Origin: Neostapfia colusana | Lineage: Eukaryota; Streptophyta; Magnoliopsida; Poales; Poaceae | Length of the DNA stretch: 64,000 nt | Assembly: GCA_030760725.1 (NCBI GenBank) | Contig: JASWHV010000011.1 | Location: 84,793,765-84,857,764, forward strand | Direction: 5' to 3' | Part shown: positions 44,601 through 54,967 of the stretch, one piece after another | Numbering within the stretch: position 1 is the first letter of the stretch | Layout: every line of letters begins with the position of its first letter | Made by a program: the position numbers and the translations under genes | Notes under the pieces: generated by a model | Seen by the model: only the letters and a program-made list of their open reading frames with translations | What the model was told of the DNA's origin: nothing | Database searches by the model: none

Positions 44601-45396
44601 TTGGGTGAAAGGTTGTCCCGTACGACATCGAGTGAGCGTGCTGTGCAGCTCCACGGATGGGCGTACGTGACGTGCTCTTTGGGTTTCCCTGCAGGTGTAT
44701 ATCGAGTCGATTCGCCGTCCCTCGCGGCGACGAGTACCGCTTCTTCACTGTGTCGTAACGTAGACTAATGAATGAAATGTTATGATTCAATATTGCTGTT
44801 ATGATATAATTGTATTATTACATGTGTGCCACCAAATACTGCTTACTAAATTTCAGATTTCATGAACTGTTTAACTTGTTGCTAAAAAATGAACTAAGGA
44901 TGAACTTGTAGGCGTGTCTTTTTACTGCAACATTACTATCCTATGTCCATTGTACCCCTCATGTAGAGTTTCATGCTTAGGTGAGTCGGTTAAGCCTTGC
45001 TGAGCCTTCGTGCTCACGGTTGCTGCTTAAGTGTTTTTCAGGTGAGGAGCCACCCACGGACTCGGAGTACGAGTCCACCAGCGAGGGTTACCCTCCGTCG
45101 GGGACCACGGCTGAGTGGGAGCCGTACACACCGCGCTGAGCTGAGGAGTACAGCTAGTGTGGGTTGCCCTAGGGCTGGGCAACCACTTTTGCTAGATAGG
45201 CGGGCGTGAGTTGTATAAAAGAAACTTCCGCTGTGTAATAAAGACCCTAGTTTGTAACTGAGAAGTGTACTACTTTGTACATTCAGTTTGTTTTTCCCAT
45301 GTAATATAATGTGTTCTTATGACGTGTGCTGTCGGGTGTCGCATCGCGCGGCACCACCCTCTGCGATCCTGGATGAGCGGATTCCGGTCCGCCACA
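41682..45396 (+). repeat. 3' LTR of element G (3715 bp)
   Basis: Same ends as the 5' LTR. It has a single G-box unit near 43155-43195 where the 5' LTR and solo LTR D have two. Hairpin at 44212-44232. It is followed directly by AAACG and the rest of F's antisense ORF. Confidence 0.93.
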
Positions 45397-45401
45397 AAAC
45401 G

Positions 45402-47117
45402 CGCCCGGTCTCCTCCGAGGGCGCCGCCTGCGCCGAGTCAGGGAGCCGGAGTACCCTTGCACCCATCTCCCGGGGGTGCTGGTCCATCGGGTGGCGACCC
45501 GAAGAGGCCCCGGGTGTCCCACCCCAGCGGGTCTCTTCCCGGACAGCGGCAGTCCGTAGAACCCCAAGCGCCTCGTCATCCTTCCTCAAGCGGAAGGGCT
45601 TCTAGGACGGACGCTGGTGGGGCGACGCCGGGGAGTGTGCCGGGGGTCTAGACGCCACGGCCCACGACCGTTCCAGCCGCAGGTCCTGGCGGTTCAACTA
45701 CGGCCCAGAGGCCGGGGCTACAAGCCCGTTGGAGCGCTCATGTCGCCCAGTAAGTGTTGCTCCTTCTGGCTTGTAGGAGCAGTGTTCTCGTCCCCTCTCT
45801 TAGCCTGAGAGCTTTCTTTTCTTGCAGGGACCGACCGGCTGCCGGGGGCGGGCCTCTTTCCCGGCCATCTCCAACTGGCGGAGGCTCCGCGCCACAACAT
45901 CTGGGAACCGCGGTGGTTCCCATGGCCCCCAAGTTGGCGGGGGCTTCCTCTGCGCCGGCGAGTTCACCCTCCGCGGTGGCCGCAGCCGCACCTGTCCGCC
46001 CTCCTTCACCAGCCCAGAAATCCGGTCCTGAGACTGGAAGGGCCGCTGTAGGTGCACCTGCTGGCCCCCTGGCTCCCTCTGGACAGCGTCTCGCTCCGGT
46101 TGCTGAGGCACCGGCACCTCCGCCGATCTTAGACTCGACAGGGGGGGTCAGGGGCATGTCCCTTGTCCCCTCTGTCCTGGCGCCCATGTGGGATGCCCTG
46201 GGACGTGTCCAGACCAGCGCCCGACAGTTCCAGGCCGCCTTCGAGCAGGAGCGGGGGGCGCTGGCCGGAGAGAGGGAACGCCTTCTTAGCTGGCAGCAGC
46301 GGACCCAGGAGGCTAGGGCGGAGCTTGACTCGAGGCAGTCAAGACTTGAGGCCATGAGTGCTCTGCTTGACACTCAGAAGAAAGCCATCAGCCGCCTGGA
46401 GTCAGAGACCCGGCGACTTCGCGCTTCCTACCGCGAGGCCCTGGCCCATGTTGAAGCCAAAGCCGAGGCGCGTTCTGCTGCCGCGGAGGAGTTGCGGCTG
46501 CAGGTAGCTCGTCGAGAGTGCGCCGTCGCCGATCGGGAACGTGCTGCAGCGGTCGAGGAGGAGAAGATCGCCGCACGTCTGAAGGCCAAATTGGGCGAGC
46601 TGACGGCTCGGACCGAGGAGTTGGAGCTCCGTGAGTCGGCTGCTGCCGCGAGGGAGGAGCAATTTTCCCAGGAGTGCCAGGCGCGTTGGATCGCGAGCTG
46701 GCGGCTCGCCAAGAGGTAGAGAAGCTCCAGTCTTCGTGGTCTACCGAGGCCCAGGCAGTCTGGGGCTTTATTGCCAAGGCGGGGTCCGCCTTGGTTCCTC
46801 TTGGTTTCAGCCCGGTGCGGATGGAGGCTCCGGTGCAGGAGATGTCCGAGGCAATCCCGGCACTTGAGTCCATCGGCGGCAAGCTGGGCCGGCTCGAAGC
46901 GGTGATCGCCGACGAGCTTGAGGTGGAAGGACGGGGCCTGGTGAAGGAGGTCGCTATGCACGTACTGGCTTGCTTCCGGAGCCAAGACCCTTCCTTCTCT
47001 CTGGAGCCAGTCCGTCTAGGACCCGTTGTCGAGCGGGAGGAAGCTGCCAGGGCCGAGGTCAAGGACGTGGCCGCCCTTGTGGCCTCTAGGTTCCAACGGG
47101 AGTCCGGGGACTCTTAG
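45402..47117 (+). pseudogene. Antisense ORF of element F, 3' part (linker and coiled coil)
   Basis: It continues the ORF cut by G, beginning with the RARSPP linker and a Pro/Ser/Gly-rich stretch. TAG at 45649-45651 breaks it. The intron lies at 45750-45827. The second exon encodes RPSPTGGGSAPQ, then the coiled coil (ARAELDSRQSRLEAM through ERAAAVEEEKIAARLK), with heptad-like spacing of hydrophobic residues and about 60 residues that B has lost. A one-base loss near 46685 shifts the frame; the tail then reads ELAARQEVEKLQSS to SGDS, ending TAG 47115-47117. No known enzymatic motif is seen. Confidence 0.75.
45750..45827 (+). other. Probable intron in antisense ORF of F (78 bp)
   Basis: GTAAGTGTTG to CTTTTCTTGCAG. 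It contains the in-frame stop TAA at 45751-45753. Removing 78 bases keeps the frame and joins CA to G, giving Gln then DRPAAGGG. The upstream exon frame and the downstream coiled-coil frame agree only if the segment is removed or read through the stop. B has the matching intron. Confidence 0.75.
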
Positions 47118-47886
47118 GCATCTGCCCCCGTGGCCACAAGGCCCTATACCTCCTTTTTTATTTTTGTTGAGTCTGTAGCCCAACTCATGGAGCCTTGTAT
47201 GAACAGACTCTTGTTTTCTTCTGTGTCTGCATGCTTTAGTCTTCTTCCTGGTTTTACCTGGCCGAGTCCTTAGCTCCGCAAGGTACTCAGAGGCCTTGAC
47301 CAATCTCGAAGCTCTGCACAGACACCTTCCCTGGGTCCTTACTATGCTAAGGGCCCCGGAGGTCTCCAGGACCTGCCCCATGAGAATGGGGGGGTCCGGG
47401 CCTGCTAGCCACGTGGTGGGCCCGGAGCACCCCTCTGAGGAGAGGGAGGTCCAGCTTGCGGGGCACGTGGAGCCTTCGGACCTCTCCCCGTGGAGGGAGG
47501 AGGTCCGGCTTCTGTAGGCCACGTGGCGGGCCCGGAGCTCCCCCCAAGGAGAGGGAGGTCCGGATCCGCTGGACACGTGGGACCTTCGGGTCTCGCCCCT
47601 GCGGAAGTGGTGAGGTCTGGGTTCTTCGGTCTTACCTTGGAGTTTTGGTCTTGCGCGATCCCGTAGCGGCCCCCTGGTAGGTGCGTTCCATTGGATGGAT
47701 GTACCTACAATACTCCTACGGGGAGCTGAGGCCGAGAGGTCCTGCACACAAGTAAGGGAAACGTAATTCTCCTTGGGGGCTCCCCCTCCTCTATCTCATA
47801 GTCTTATTTGGCTTATGGTCCCCATCCACTTATACGGTGCTTGGGGACTATCGTGCGCGAAGTGCCGGGAGCTCGGGGTCCCCCTG
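47118..47886. other. Spacer of element F with G-box array
   Basis: No gene is seen. The array lies at about 47385-47600, with units at GCCACGTGGTGGGCCC, GGCACGTGGAGCC, GCCACGTGGCGGGCCC and GACACGTGGGACC. The last five bases, CCCTG (47882-47886), are the left target copy of element H. Confidence 0.75.
47882..47886. other. Target site duplication CCCTG of element H
   Basis: CCCTG at 47882-47886 and 56055-56059. The uninterrupted equivalent in B (near 11250) reads CCCCCCTGGCTATCGG. Confidence 0.93.
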
Positions 47887-48981
47887 TGTCGGTACCTGAG
47901 ATATGGGGTACCCCCGCGCACAGGGTAAAATGCCTAAGGAACTCGCCCTTCTCCGCAGGGAAAGCTCCGAAGGTGCCACGCGTCCGGCGGGGCCGGACCT
48001 CCCTCTCCTCAGAGGAGAGCTCCAGGCCCGCCACGTGGCATACAGAAGTCGGACCTCCCCCTCCACGGGAGAGAGGTCCGAAGACGCCGCGTGTCCAGCG
48101 GGGCCGGACCTCCCTCTCCTCAGAGGAGAGCTCCGGGCTCGCCACGTGGCCAACAGAAGCCGAGTCTCCCCCTCCGCTGGGAGAGGTCCGGAGGCTCCAC
48201 GTGCCCCATGGAGCTGACCCTCCTCTCCTCTGAGAAGGGCCCCGGGCCTGCCACGTGGCAGCAGAACGGCGCTGCCTGCCCCGAGCGGTAGGAAGCGGGC
48301 ATAAAGAAACCCCATACCTTGCCCGTACAAGGTATTCATGGCCCGCGTCTTCCCGAGACGTGGAGATGCGGAGCACGCGTCTGTCAGGTGCCGTTGCGCC
48401 CAGTCGCATCACAGACTGGCGCGCGGTGTCAGAACCTGCCAGCCAATAAACACCACGACAAGACATCTCAGGCCACCTGCGCCGTCATCAACCACTACGA
48501 CTAGCATGCGGCATGGGCAGGGCGGCAAGATGAAGACTCAGAAGCCTTCGACCAGAGGCAACTACCGGCATAACTGCAGATACGGTAGATGAAACACAAT
48601 CTTCCCGGGACCACCTGTCGGGTCCCGGCCCCCCTTGTAAGCTGCCCGAGCCTTGGACTATAAAAGGCTCGGGTAGGCGTCGATAGCAAGGGTTTGCCCT
48701 TTGCAACTCATACGCTAGCCATACACTCTCAAGCTGTAACTCACCCCCGAGCTCAGGCCTCCGGTCCTGAGCAGCAAGCAATACAGCGAGCTCCATAGCT
48801 CGCCGTGGACGTAGGGTTTTACGCTCCGGCGGCCTGAACCACGTAAAACTCGCCGTGTCAAGCTCTTACTAACTCGTCCATCTGCACAAGCTCTCCGCTA
48901 GAGACTAGCCCCACCGAAAAAAGAACCTCCGCGGGCTGCCCAGTGCAGGCCCGGGGGAAGTGTCGACTGAACACTTTGACA
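47887..48981 (+). repeat. 5' LTR of element H (1095 bp)
   Basis: TGTCGGTACCTGAG to CACTTTGACA. The G-box array is about 47965-48265. TATA box at 48659-48665. Confidence 0.93.
48659..48665 (+). promoter_or_regulatory. TATA box of the TAT/Retand LTR
   Basis: TATAAAA within GGACTATAAAAG is conserved in all seven visible LTRs of this lineage, for example 25610 in C, 55732 in H 3', 57850 in I and 62004 in J. It is the best promoter candidate in these LTRs. Confidence 0.7.
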
Positions 48982-48983
48982 TT

Positions 48984-49001
48984 TGGCGCGCCAGGTAGGG
49001 G
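48984..49001 (+). other. Primer binding site of element H
   Basis: TGGCGCGCCAGGTAGGGG lies two bases after the LTR end. It is the cleanest copy of this lineage's site in the window. Confidence 0.78.
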
Positions 49002-49038
49002 GCTTTTCTCCTAGCGCGACGAGTTTCCGCCGGCGAAG

Positions 49039-50787
49039 ATGACCAAGCTTCCTTCAGCGGCAAACTCTCCCCCTCCGCGTTCACGGCGAACCGTGACCAC
49101 TGGGGAGTACATGTCGACACACTCAGGACGGAGTGTGTCGGCACAAGCTGGTAGCCAGCAGCCGACTCCGGCAATGCCGACTCCGGCTATGCAGGCCCCG
49201 ACCAGTGTGAGGTCTTCTGCGGCGCTGAGCGTACACCATGGAGGTGCGCTAGCTGCAGCAAGTGCGCTGCTGCGCAACCCACCTGCGGGGGATGCGCCCC
49301 ATTCAGCGACCCAGCAATGGGTCCGCGAGGTGGATCGCCTCGTCGTCGCCGCCGCGAACCCTCGGTTTTGGCGAGGACGGCGCTCAGGACAACCGGCTGT
49401 GTCGCTGACGCGCACACCCACGGTTGACGGGCTAACGGCAGATTCCAGCTCCTCCAGGCTCCTGTCGATGGACCTGCGAAGGGAACTGGAACGGTGCCAC
49501 TTGGGCCAGGACGCCCGGGTGTACCTCGAGCGACGCCGAGAAAGGCGTCGCAACCATGAGGCTGGCGACAGCATGTCGTCGGCCTCGACACAACCTGAAG
49601 GGCAGGTCTTCGCCACGCGAGCCCTGCCTCAGGCATATGCTGCGCAGCATATGCCACAACCATATGCGCCGCAAGCAGCGGCCCCGGTCTATGGTGCAGC
49701 CTTGCCCATGCCGGGATACGCGGTGCCAAGTGCGAACCGAGCGTTTGCACTGCCAATACCTGCGGCAGAAGGAGCAGGATGTGCAGCTCTTGCACCCCAC
49801 CATCGCTTCGCAAGGTGGCCACGCAACTTTCGCCCGCACCTGCCCGAGAAGTACGACGGCAGCGTAAACCCGGCGGAGTTCCTCTAGATCTACTCCACCG
49901 CCGTACTTGCCGCGGGAGGGGACGAGGCTGTCATGGCCAACTACTTCCCCGTCGCCTTGACCGGCCCAGCTCGGTCTTGGCTCATGAATCTACCTCAGGG
50001 GTCCATAACCTCCTGGGGAGAGCTCTGCCGGCAGTTCGTCGCCAACTTCGGCAGCTCCTACACCCGTCCCAGCACGGAGCTTGACCTCCACGCCGTCAAG
50101 CAACAACCTGGGGAGTCGCTGCGCTCTTTCATCCAGCGGTTCTCTCAGGTACGCAACACCATCCCACATATCCAAAGTGCCTCTGTGGTGGTGGCGTTCC
50201 GACAGGGTGTCCGGGACGAGAAAATGCTTGAGAAGCTCGCGACCAGAGAGGTCCGCGACGTCTCGGAGCTCTTCAGCCTGGCGGACAAGTGCGCCAGAGC
50301 AGCTGAAGGGCGGAACTGGCACGCTCTGCCAACCTCCGAGTCAGGAGGACAGCCCGGGTCCGGTGCTGCTGCCTATGGGGGTGGCAAGAAGGCCAAGAAC
50401 CGGGGGAGTGGCAAGATGAAGTCACCATTCACGGACCCCGTCGCCGCAGCTGCGACGACTAGTGGAGCTCGGGGGCCACACCCCGACAAAAGGCAGCGGC
50501 AGTCACCGGTCCCAGACAGTGACCAGGGCGGGCTATGCCCCGTGCATGGCACCGGCAACCATACTGCTGCCGAGTGCTGGGAGATCCAGAGGCTTGCAGA
50601 GCGCTTCCGCAAAGGAAGACAGCAGAGGGCTGAAGCACCACCCTACCCTCAGAGGGATGGCAAACAGAAGGTCGATGCCCCAGTCACCGCTGCCCATCAG
50701 GTGGGGTTCCAGGAGCCTCAGCGTGTCATAAAGACAGTGCATGACGGTGAGGACTCCAGTTCCGACGGTGACAGGCCAGGGCGTTAG
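49039..50787 (+). pseudogene. gag: Element H gag, one stop codon
   Basis: It starts MTKLPSAANSPPPRSRR, the same start as B and J. The frame is open to 50787 apart from TAG at 49885-49887, where relatives have CAG in EFLQIYST. The capsid core (RFARWPRNFRPHLPEKYDG, MANYFPVALTGPARSWL, FSQVRNTIPHIQ) and the Cys/His motif CPVHGTGNHTAAEC are present. It ends RPGR, about 40 residues before protease would begin in B, at the pol deletion. Confidence 0.85.
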
Positions 50788-51226
50788 CCAACTGCGGCGC
50801 GCCTCCATGCCTCGAACATACCTCTCGGGAGCCGCCTAAGGTCTGTCAACCCCTTGAAGGCCTCGCCAAAAGGGGAAGACGCCTTAGGTCATCCAAGACG
50901 AGCCCGGGCCTACCTACCCCTTGAAGGCCTTAGCCAGCAGGGGAGAACTCCCTGGGGGCCCCCAGGAGAAGCCGCGCAGGACCTGATCCAGCGCGAAGAT
51001 AATAACCTCGTCGACAAGACTCGGCTGCAGGGAACACCCCACAACGCGCGGTCTCGGCTAATGCTCTAAGCACTACCGCCAAAGAACCAAACGCGTCGGG
51101 GGCCTGCAGGAGGGCAACCTGGTGTAGCGGCACGCTCTATTCCAAGAAGGACCCATATGCTCTCCCCCAGCAGGGAAGGTCCCTTCCGAATCATGAAAGC
51201 TGCCGCCCCAAGTACACATGCCTTTC
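50788..51226 (+). pseudogene. Remnant joining gag to the integrase end, element H
   Basis: The first about 200 bases contain an imperfect direct repeat around CCCCTTGAAGGCCT (near 50850 and 50918) and match nothing I recognise. From about 50998 the sequence parallels the integrase C-terminal region of F (GGGGCCTGCAGGAGGGCAAC and GAAGGTCCCTTCCG stretches), with frame breaks. Everything between gag and this point is missing. Confidence 0.65.
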
Positions 51227-51466
51227 AACCGAGAGTGGGATCCATTCCCAAAAAACATTGCCATGAAGCAACACTGTAAGTCCTACTTCCTGAGCATCAG
51301 TAGAATAGGGTTATTCCCTTCTGTAATGGATCCCATAGAATTTAGGAACCGAGAGTGGGATCCATTCCCAAAAAACCTTGCCATGAAGCAACACTGTAAG
51401 TCCTACTTCATGAGCATCAGTAGAATAGGGTTATTCCCTTCTGTAATGGATCCCATAGAATTTAGG
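51227..51466 (+). repeat. 120-bp tandem duplication in element H
   Basis: Two adjacent 120-base units (51227-51346, 51347-51466) differ at only a few positions. Each begins AACCGAGAGTGGGATCC. By comparison with F and B the unit is the last codons of integrase plus the sequence just past its stop. Confidence 0.9.
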
Positions 51467-52319
51467 AACCGAGCTTGGGGCAGCTAAGTCTCAAGGGACG
51501 GTACAGGACTACGTCCAGTTTAGCCTGGTTCCGACCCTAAGCGCGTAGAGTCTTGCTTCCCTTGTAGACGAGGCGGAACATTGCCTCCATGTACAGCCAG
51601 AATTCCATCTATGGGCACGAATACAGAGACCTGTTTTACTTAGCTCTCCCTCATGCGCTCATTTAAATTATGCATTAATTTTTATGATCGCACTATCTCT
51701 GTATGCTCATCGTACATCTAGCTCCCCCTCTCCTGCGCTCATCCATAGTCGACATTCGCTATCCTACCGAAGGCGGCTGCGCTTGAGGCACCTGCCGATG
51801 GCCGAGTGAGTCTCTCGGGCCTCCCCCAGTCATGTGTTGCGGTGCCAGTTGGTTACCTCCAGGAAAGGCCTGCGTTGTGCATGGGAGGTCCAGGGTGCGT
51901 ATCCAGCTTAGCCGGCCATGAGCCCAAAGCATGCGCATCCTGCCCTCCGGAGGTACAGGGGAGTACAACCGCTTTGCCTGGTCATGAACCTAAAGCACAT
52001 GCACTCTGCTTCCCCAGCGCATGGCCCGGTACTAGGAATCGGACGGCCGTACCCGGACCTCGGAGGGAGCCGGAGCTCCGGCGCCTCATGCACAGAATTG
52101 CCCAAGCCCCATATAGCGGATCAGGATCGTAAGACGGATAAGACTAGGAGATGGGATGGGAGGACCCCCCGAGGAGAATTACGTTTCCTCTGCCTGTGTG
52201 CAGGACCTCCAGGTTACGGCAACAGGGACTGCATGAAGCAGGGGGAAAGGAGCTACCAGCTACTCCAGCCTAGGACTGGAAGGACAGGGACCTGCCCCTC
52301 CAGCAGGGGAGGGACCCGA
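51467..52319. other. Spacer of element H
   Basis: No gene is seen. It shows what the uninterrupted form of element C's spacer looks like, including ATAGTCGACATTCGC at the point where B entered C. Confidence 0.7.
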
Positions 52320-52520
52320 GGGCCCCACGTGTCCAGCAGGCCCGGAACTCTCACCTCCCTTGAGGAGGGCTCCGGGCTCACCACGTGGTGGGCAGAGACC
52401 GGACCCCCCCCCCTGTGGGAGGGCTCTGAAAGCCCTACGTGTCCAGCATGGCCGGAGCTCCAGCCTCTTAAGGAGGGGCTCCGGACCCGCCACGTGGCAG
52501 GCAGACTTGGAGCTCCCCAT
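52320..52520. repeat. G-box tandem array, element H spacer
   Basis: CCCACGTGTCCAGC, ACCACGTGGTGGGC, CTACGTGTCCAGC and GCCACGTGGCAGGC units. Compared with C it lacks the long C run. Confidence 0.8.
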
Positions 52521-52755
52521 GGGGCGAGATCCGGAGACCCCCGGGGGCCCCTAACACGGTTAGGACCGGGGAAGGTGTCTATGCGGAGCTCCGAGATTGG
52601 AGATGGCCTCTGAGTACCTTGCAGAGCTAAGGACTCAGTCAGGCAAAGCCAAGAAGGAGAGAAAAAGCATCACAGACACAGATATCTAAAAGAGTCGAAC
52701 TAAGCGAGGCTCCATGAGCTGGACTACAGACTCGATAAAAAGGGAGAAACAAGTC

Positions 52756-54476
52756 CTAAGGACCTCCCGGCTCCCGCCGGAACCTTGCGGCTACAAGGGC
52801 GGCCACATCCTCGACTTCTGCCCTGGCAGCTTGCTCCCGCTCTGCGGCTGGGCCCTCTCTCGCTGGTTCTAGCAAAAAAGAGGGGTCGCGGCTCTTAAAG
52901 CATGCCAGCACATGTGAGGTGACCTCTAAGGCTAGGCCGCGCCCCTCGGCCTCAAGCTCGCTGGCGACCACCGAGTCTAGCCTGTCCAGCTTGGCGCCGA
53001 TCGACTCCAGCGCGGGGATCACCTCCAACGCAGGGGCCGCGGCCCTCACCGGACTGAAGCCAAGAGGGATCAGGGCGGACCCCGCTCGATCCCCGAAGCT
53101 CGAGACCGCAAGAGCCTCGGAGGACCGCAAGGCCGAAAGCTCCTCCACCTCGTGGCGGGCCGCCTGCAGAGCCTCCAGGTTCCTCTCGGAGAATTCCTTC
53201 TCCTTGGCCGCCAGGGAGCTCTCCCGGAGGTGGAGAGTCTTGGCGAGCTGCTCCAACTCAGCGGCCTTGAAGTCGGCGGTCAACTCCCGGTCCAAGACCG
53301 CCCGGCGATCATGGGAGACCTGTTCCTCCCTCAAATCGAGGTCTGCCTTCAGGATCTCCAGCTCCTCGATCCGAGCTCGAAGGTCATCCTCGCCCGTCGC
53401 CAGCTGCGCGGCGACCCTCTCCGCCTCAGCTGCCGTGGAACGCTCCCGTTCCTCAACGGTGAGTTCACGGCGCTCCAACCGCTGCCGTATCTCCACAGCA
53501 GCAGAGAGGCTCTCTTCGGCCCGGGCGTGTGCCTCCAGAGCCTCCCTGTTGATCCGCCGCGATTGGGTGTCCATGCGGTCGACAGCCCGCTTCATCCGGT
53601 CGAGGAGCACTTCCCTGAAGTCGAGCAGCTCCCGCCTGGAGTCGAGCTCGCTCTTAACCTTCGCGGTCCTCTCCCGCAAAAGGTTCCCCCAGGTGAGGAG
53701 GCGATCTCGTTCAGCCGTATACTCCTCCCGCTCGCGACCTAGTGCAGCCAAGACCTGCCGAATGCTCGTCTCGGCAAGCGCAAAGGCATCCGCCAGGGGC
53801 AATGGAGCGACAGAGGCCGGGGCAGTCCCCCCGACCTCCTCCATTACCTCATCATCAAGAGGAGTCGACGCACCAGCAACCGAGACGAGACGCCGATCAG
53901 GAGAAATTGGCTCCGAGGCCACGGCAGCCGGGCCAGCCGGGCTCTCTTCAGCTTCTGGCTCCTTGATCTGAGGAGAAGGGCGAGCCGGGGAAGGCGGTGC
54001 TGGAGAAAAGGCCGGGCCGCCTAGAGCAGGGTCGACCTGCGCTGGCTTGGGGGCTGCGGTGGCAGTCTCGACAGGAAGAGACGACGCGGCCGCGGAGTCC
54101 GGGCACACCGGAACAGGAGAAGTTCGCGCTGGCCTAGGGGCCGCGGCAGTTGACCCTGGCTCCGAGCGCAGCGGCACAGATTCCCCGCAAGTCGGGGATG
54201 GCTGGGAAGCGCGGACACTCCAGCGGGCTCTGAACCCCGACTTCCGAGCCGGGGTAGGACTCCCAGAGCCCGCTACTGTCACTGACGGCCGCTCCGCGGT
54301 CGCTTGAACTGGCGGAACAGGGGACGCCCCAGAAGCTCCCCCAGCACATCAGCCCGGGGCCTCTTCGAGTCGCCACCGGAGGGAGTGTCAGGCACCCCAG
54401 AATCCCGACTTGGCATATACGCCGCTGCTGGAGGAGATCGAGCGTGCTTCTTCTCGGGTGGCGGGTTGGAAGCCAT
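52756..54476 (-). pseudogene. Antisense ORF of element H (coiled-coil form), one frameshift
   Basis: Sister of the ORF in C. It starts MASNPPPEKKHARSPP at 54476, again with the Transposase_28-like domain missing. A frameshift near 54280 separates the first about 65 codons from the rest. The remaining 508 codons (54282-52756) are open and include GREREEYTAERD, the long Glu/Arg/Ala-rich coiled coil and the RDPSFLLEPAREGP tail. Long open coiled coils in both C and H suggest constraint on this part, but two copies are weak evidence. Confidence 0.72.
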
Positions 54477-54967
54477 GGCGATGGAGAACTCAAGGGCAAG
54501 AGAACAAAAGCACAAGAGTCCGAGAAGAAACGCAGAGAAGTGCGAAGGGAAGCTGCAATGTGGGTAAGACACCCTCTAAAAACTTCCCTGGTGCAATCCC
54601 AAGCGATTCGGAACTCTTCGGATACCCCGCGTCGGCGACCGCTTCAGTTCCTAGACCGACTGCCGATGACGGGTGGGCCCAGGCCGCCTAGCTAAAGCGG
54701 TGGGGTCAAGGAGTCAGTATCCTGAGAAGATAAGCTGGCAAGGCACTTCGGCGGTTCCCGAAGAAAGCGCCGCAACGTGCAGAAGCGGCAGTCTTGGGAA
54801 CCGCCGCAGTAAAAGCAACCATCAAGTGAGCGCACGCTCCCACGATCCCGCGGCCGTTCGTGCTCCGGCAGCGGTCAATTCGGGACTTAGAGAAAGTGCG
54901 CGGATCGGAAGAGACGGAGGTCCCACCTCGGGCTCGCTATCTCCCCCGAGATGGGTCCGGGGGCCAC

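Larger units (their letters stand above)
31480..45396 (+). mobile_element. Element G: complete Tekay/Del-like chromovirus (13.9 kb)
   Basis: A complete element: 5' LTR 31480-35237, primer site, long leader, gag-pol 37085-41615, polypurine tract, 3' LTR 41682-45396, and AAACG duplicated on both sides (31475-31479, 45397-45401). It lies in the antisense ORF of F, and the uninterrupted site is visible in B (GAGAAGAAACGCGCCC near 8970). Over a roughly 480-base sample (34081-34560 against 44240-44700) the LTRs differ at about ten positions, so the insertion is fairly recent. Very long LTRs plus a chromodomain point to the Tekay/Del group. Confidence 0.95.

Noticed and set aside
51227..51466. Possible MITE, because TGGGATCCATT and AATGGATCCCA form an inverted repeat in each 120-base unit
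   Set aside because: Comparison with the integrase C-terminus in F and the post-pol sequence in B shows the unit is ordinary element sequence duplicated in tandem. The inverted repeat arises from a GGGATCC already present near the integrase end.
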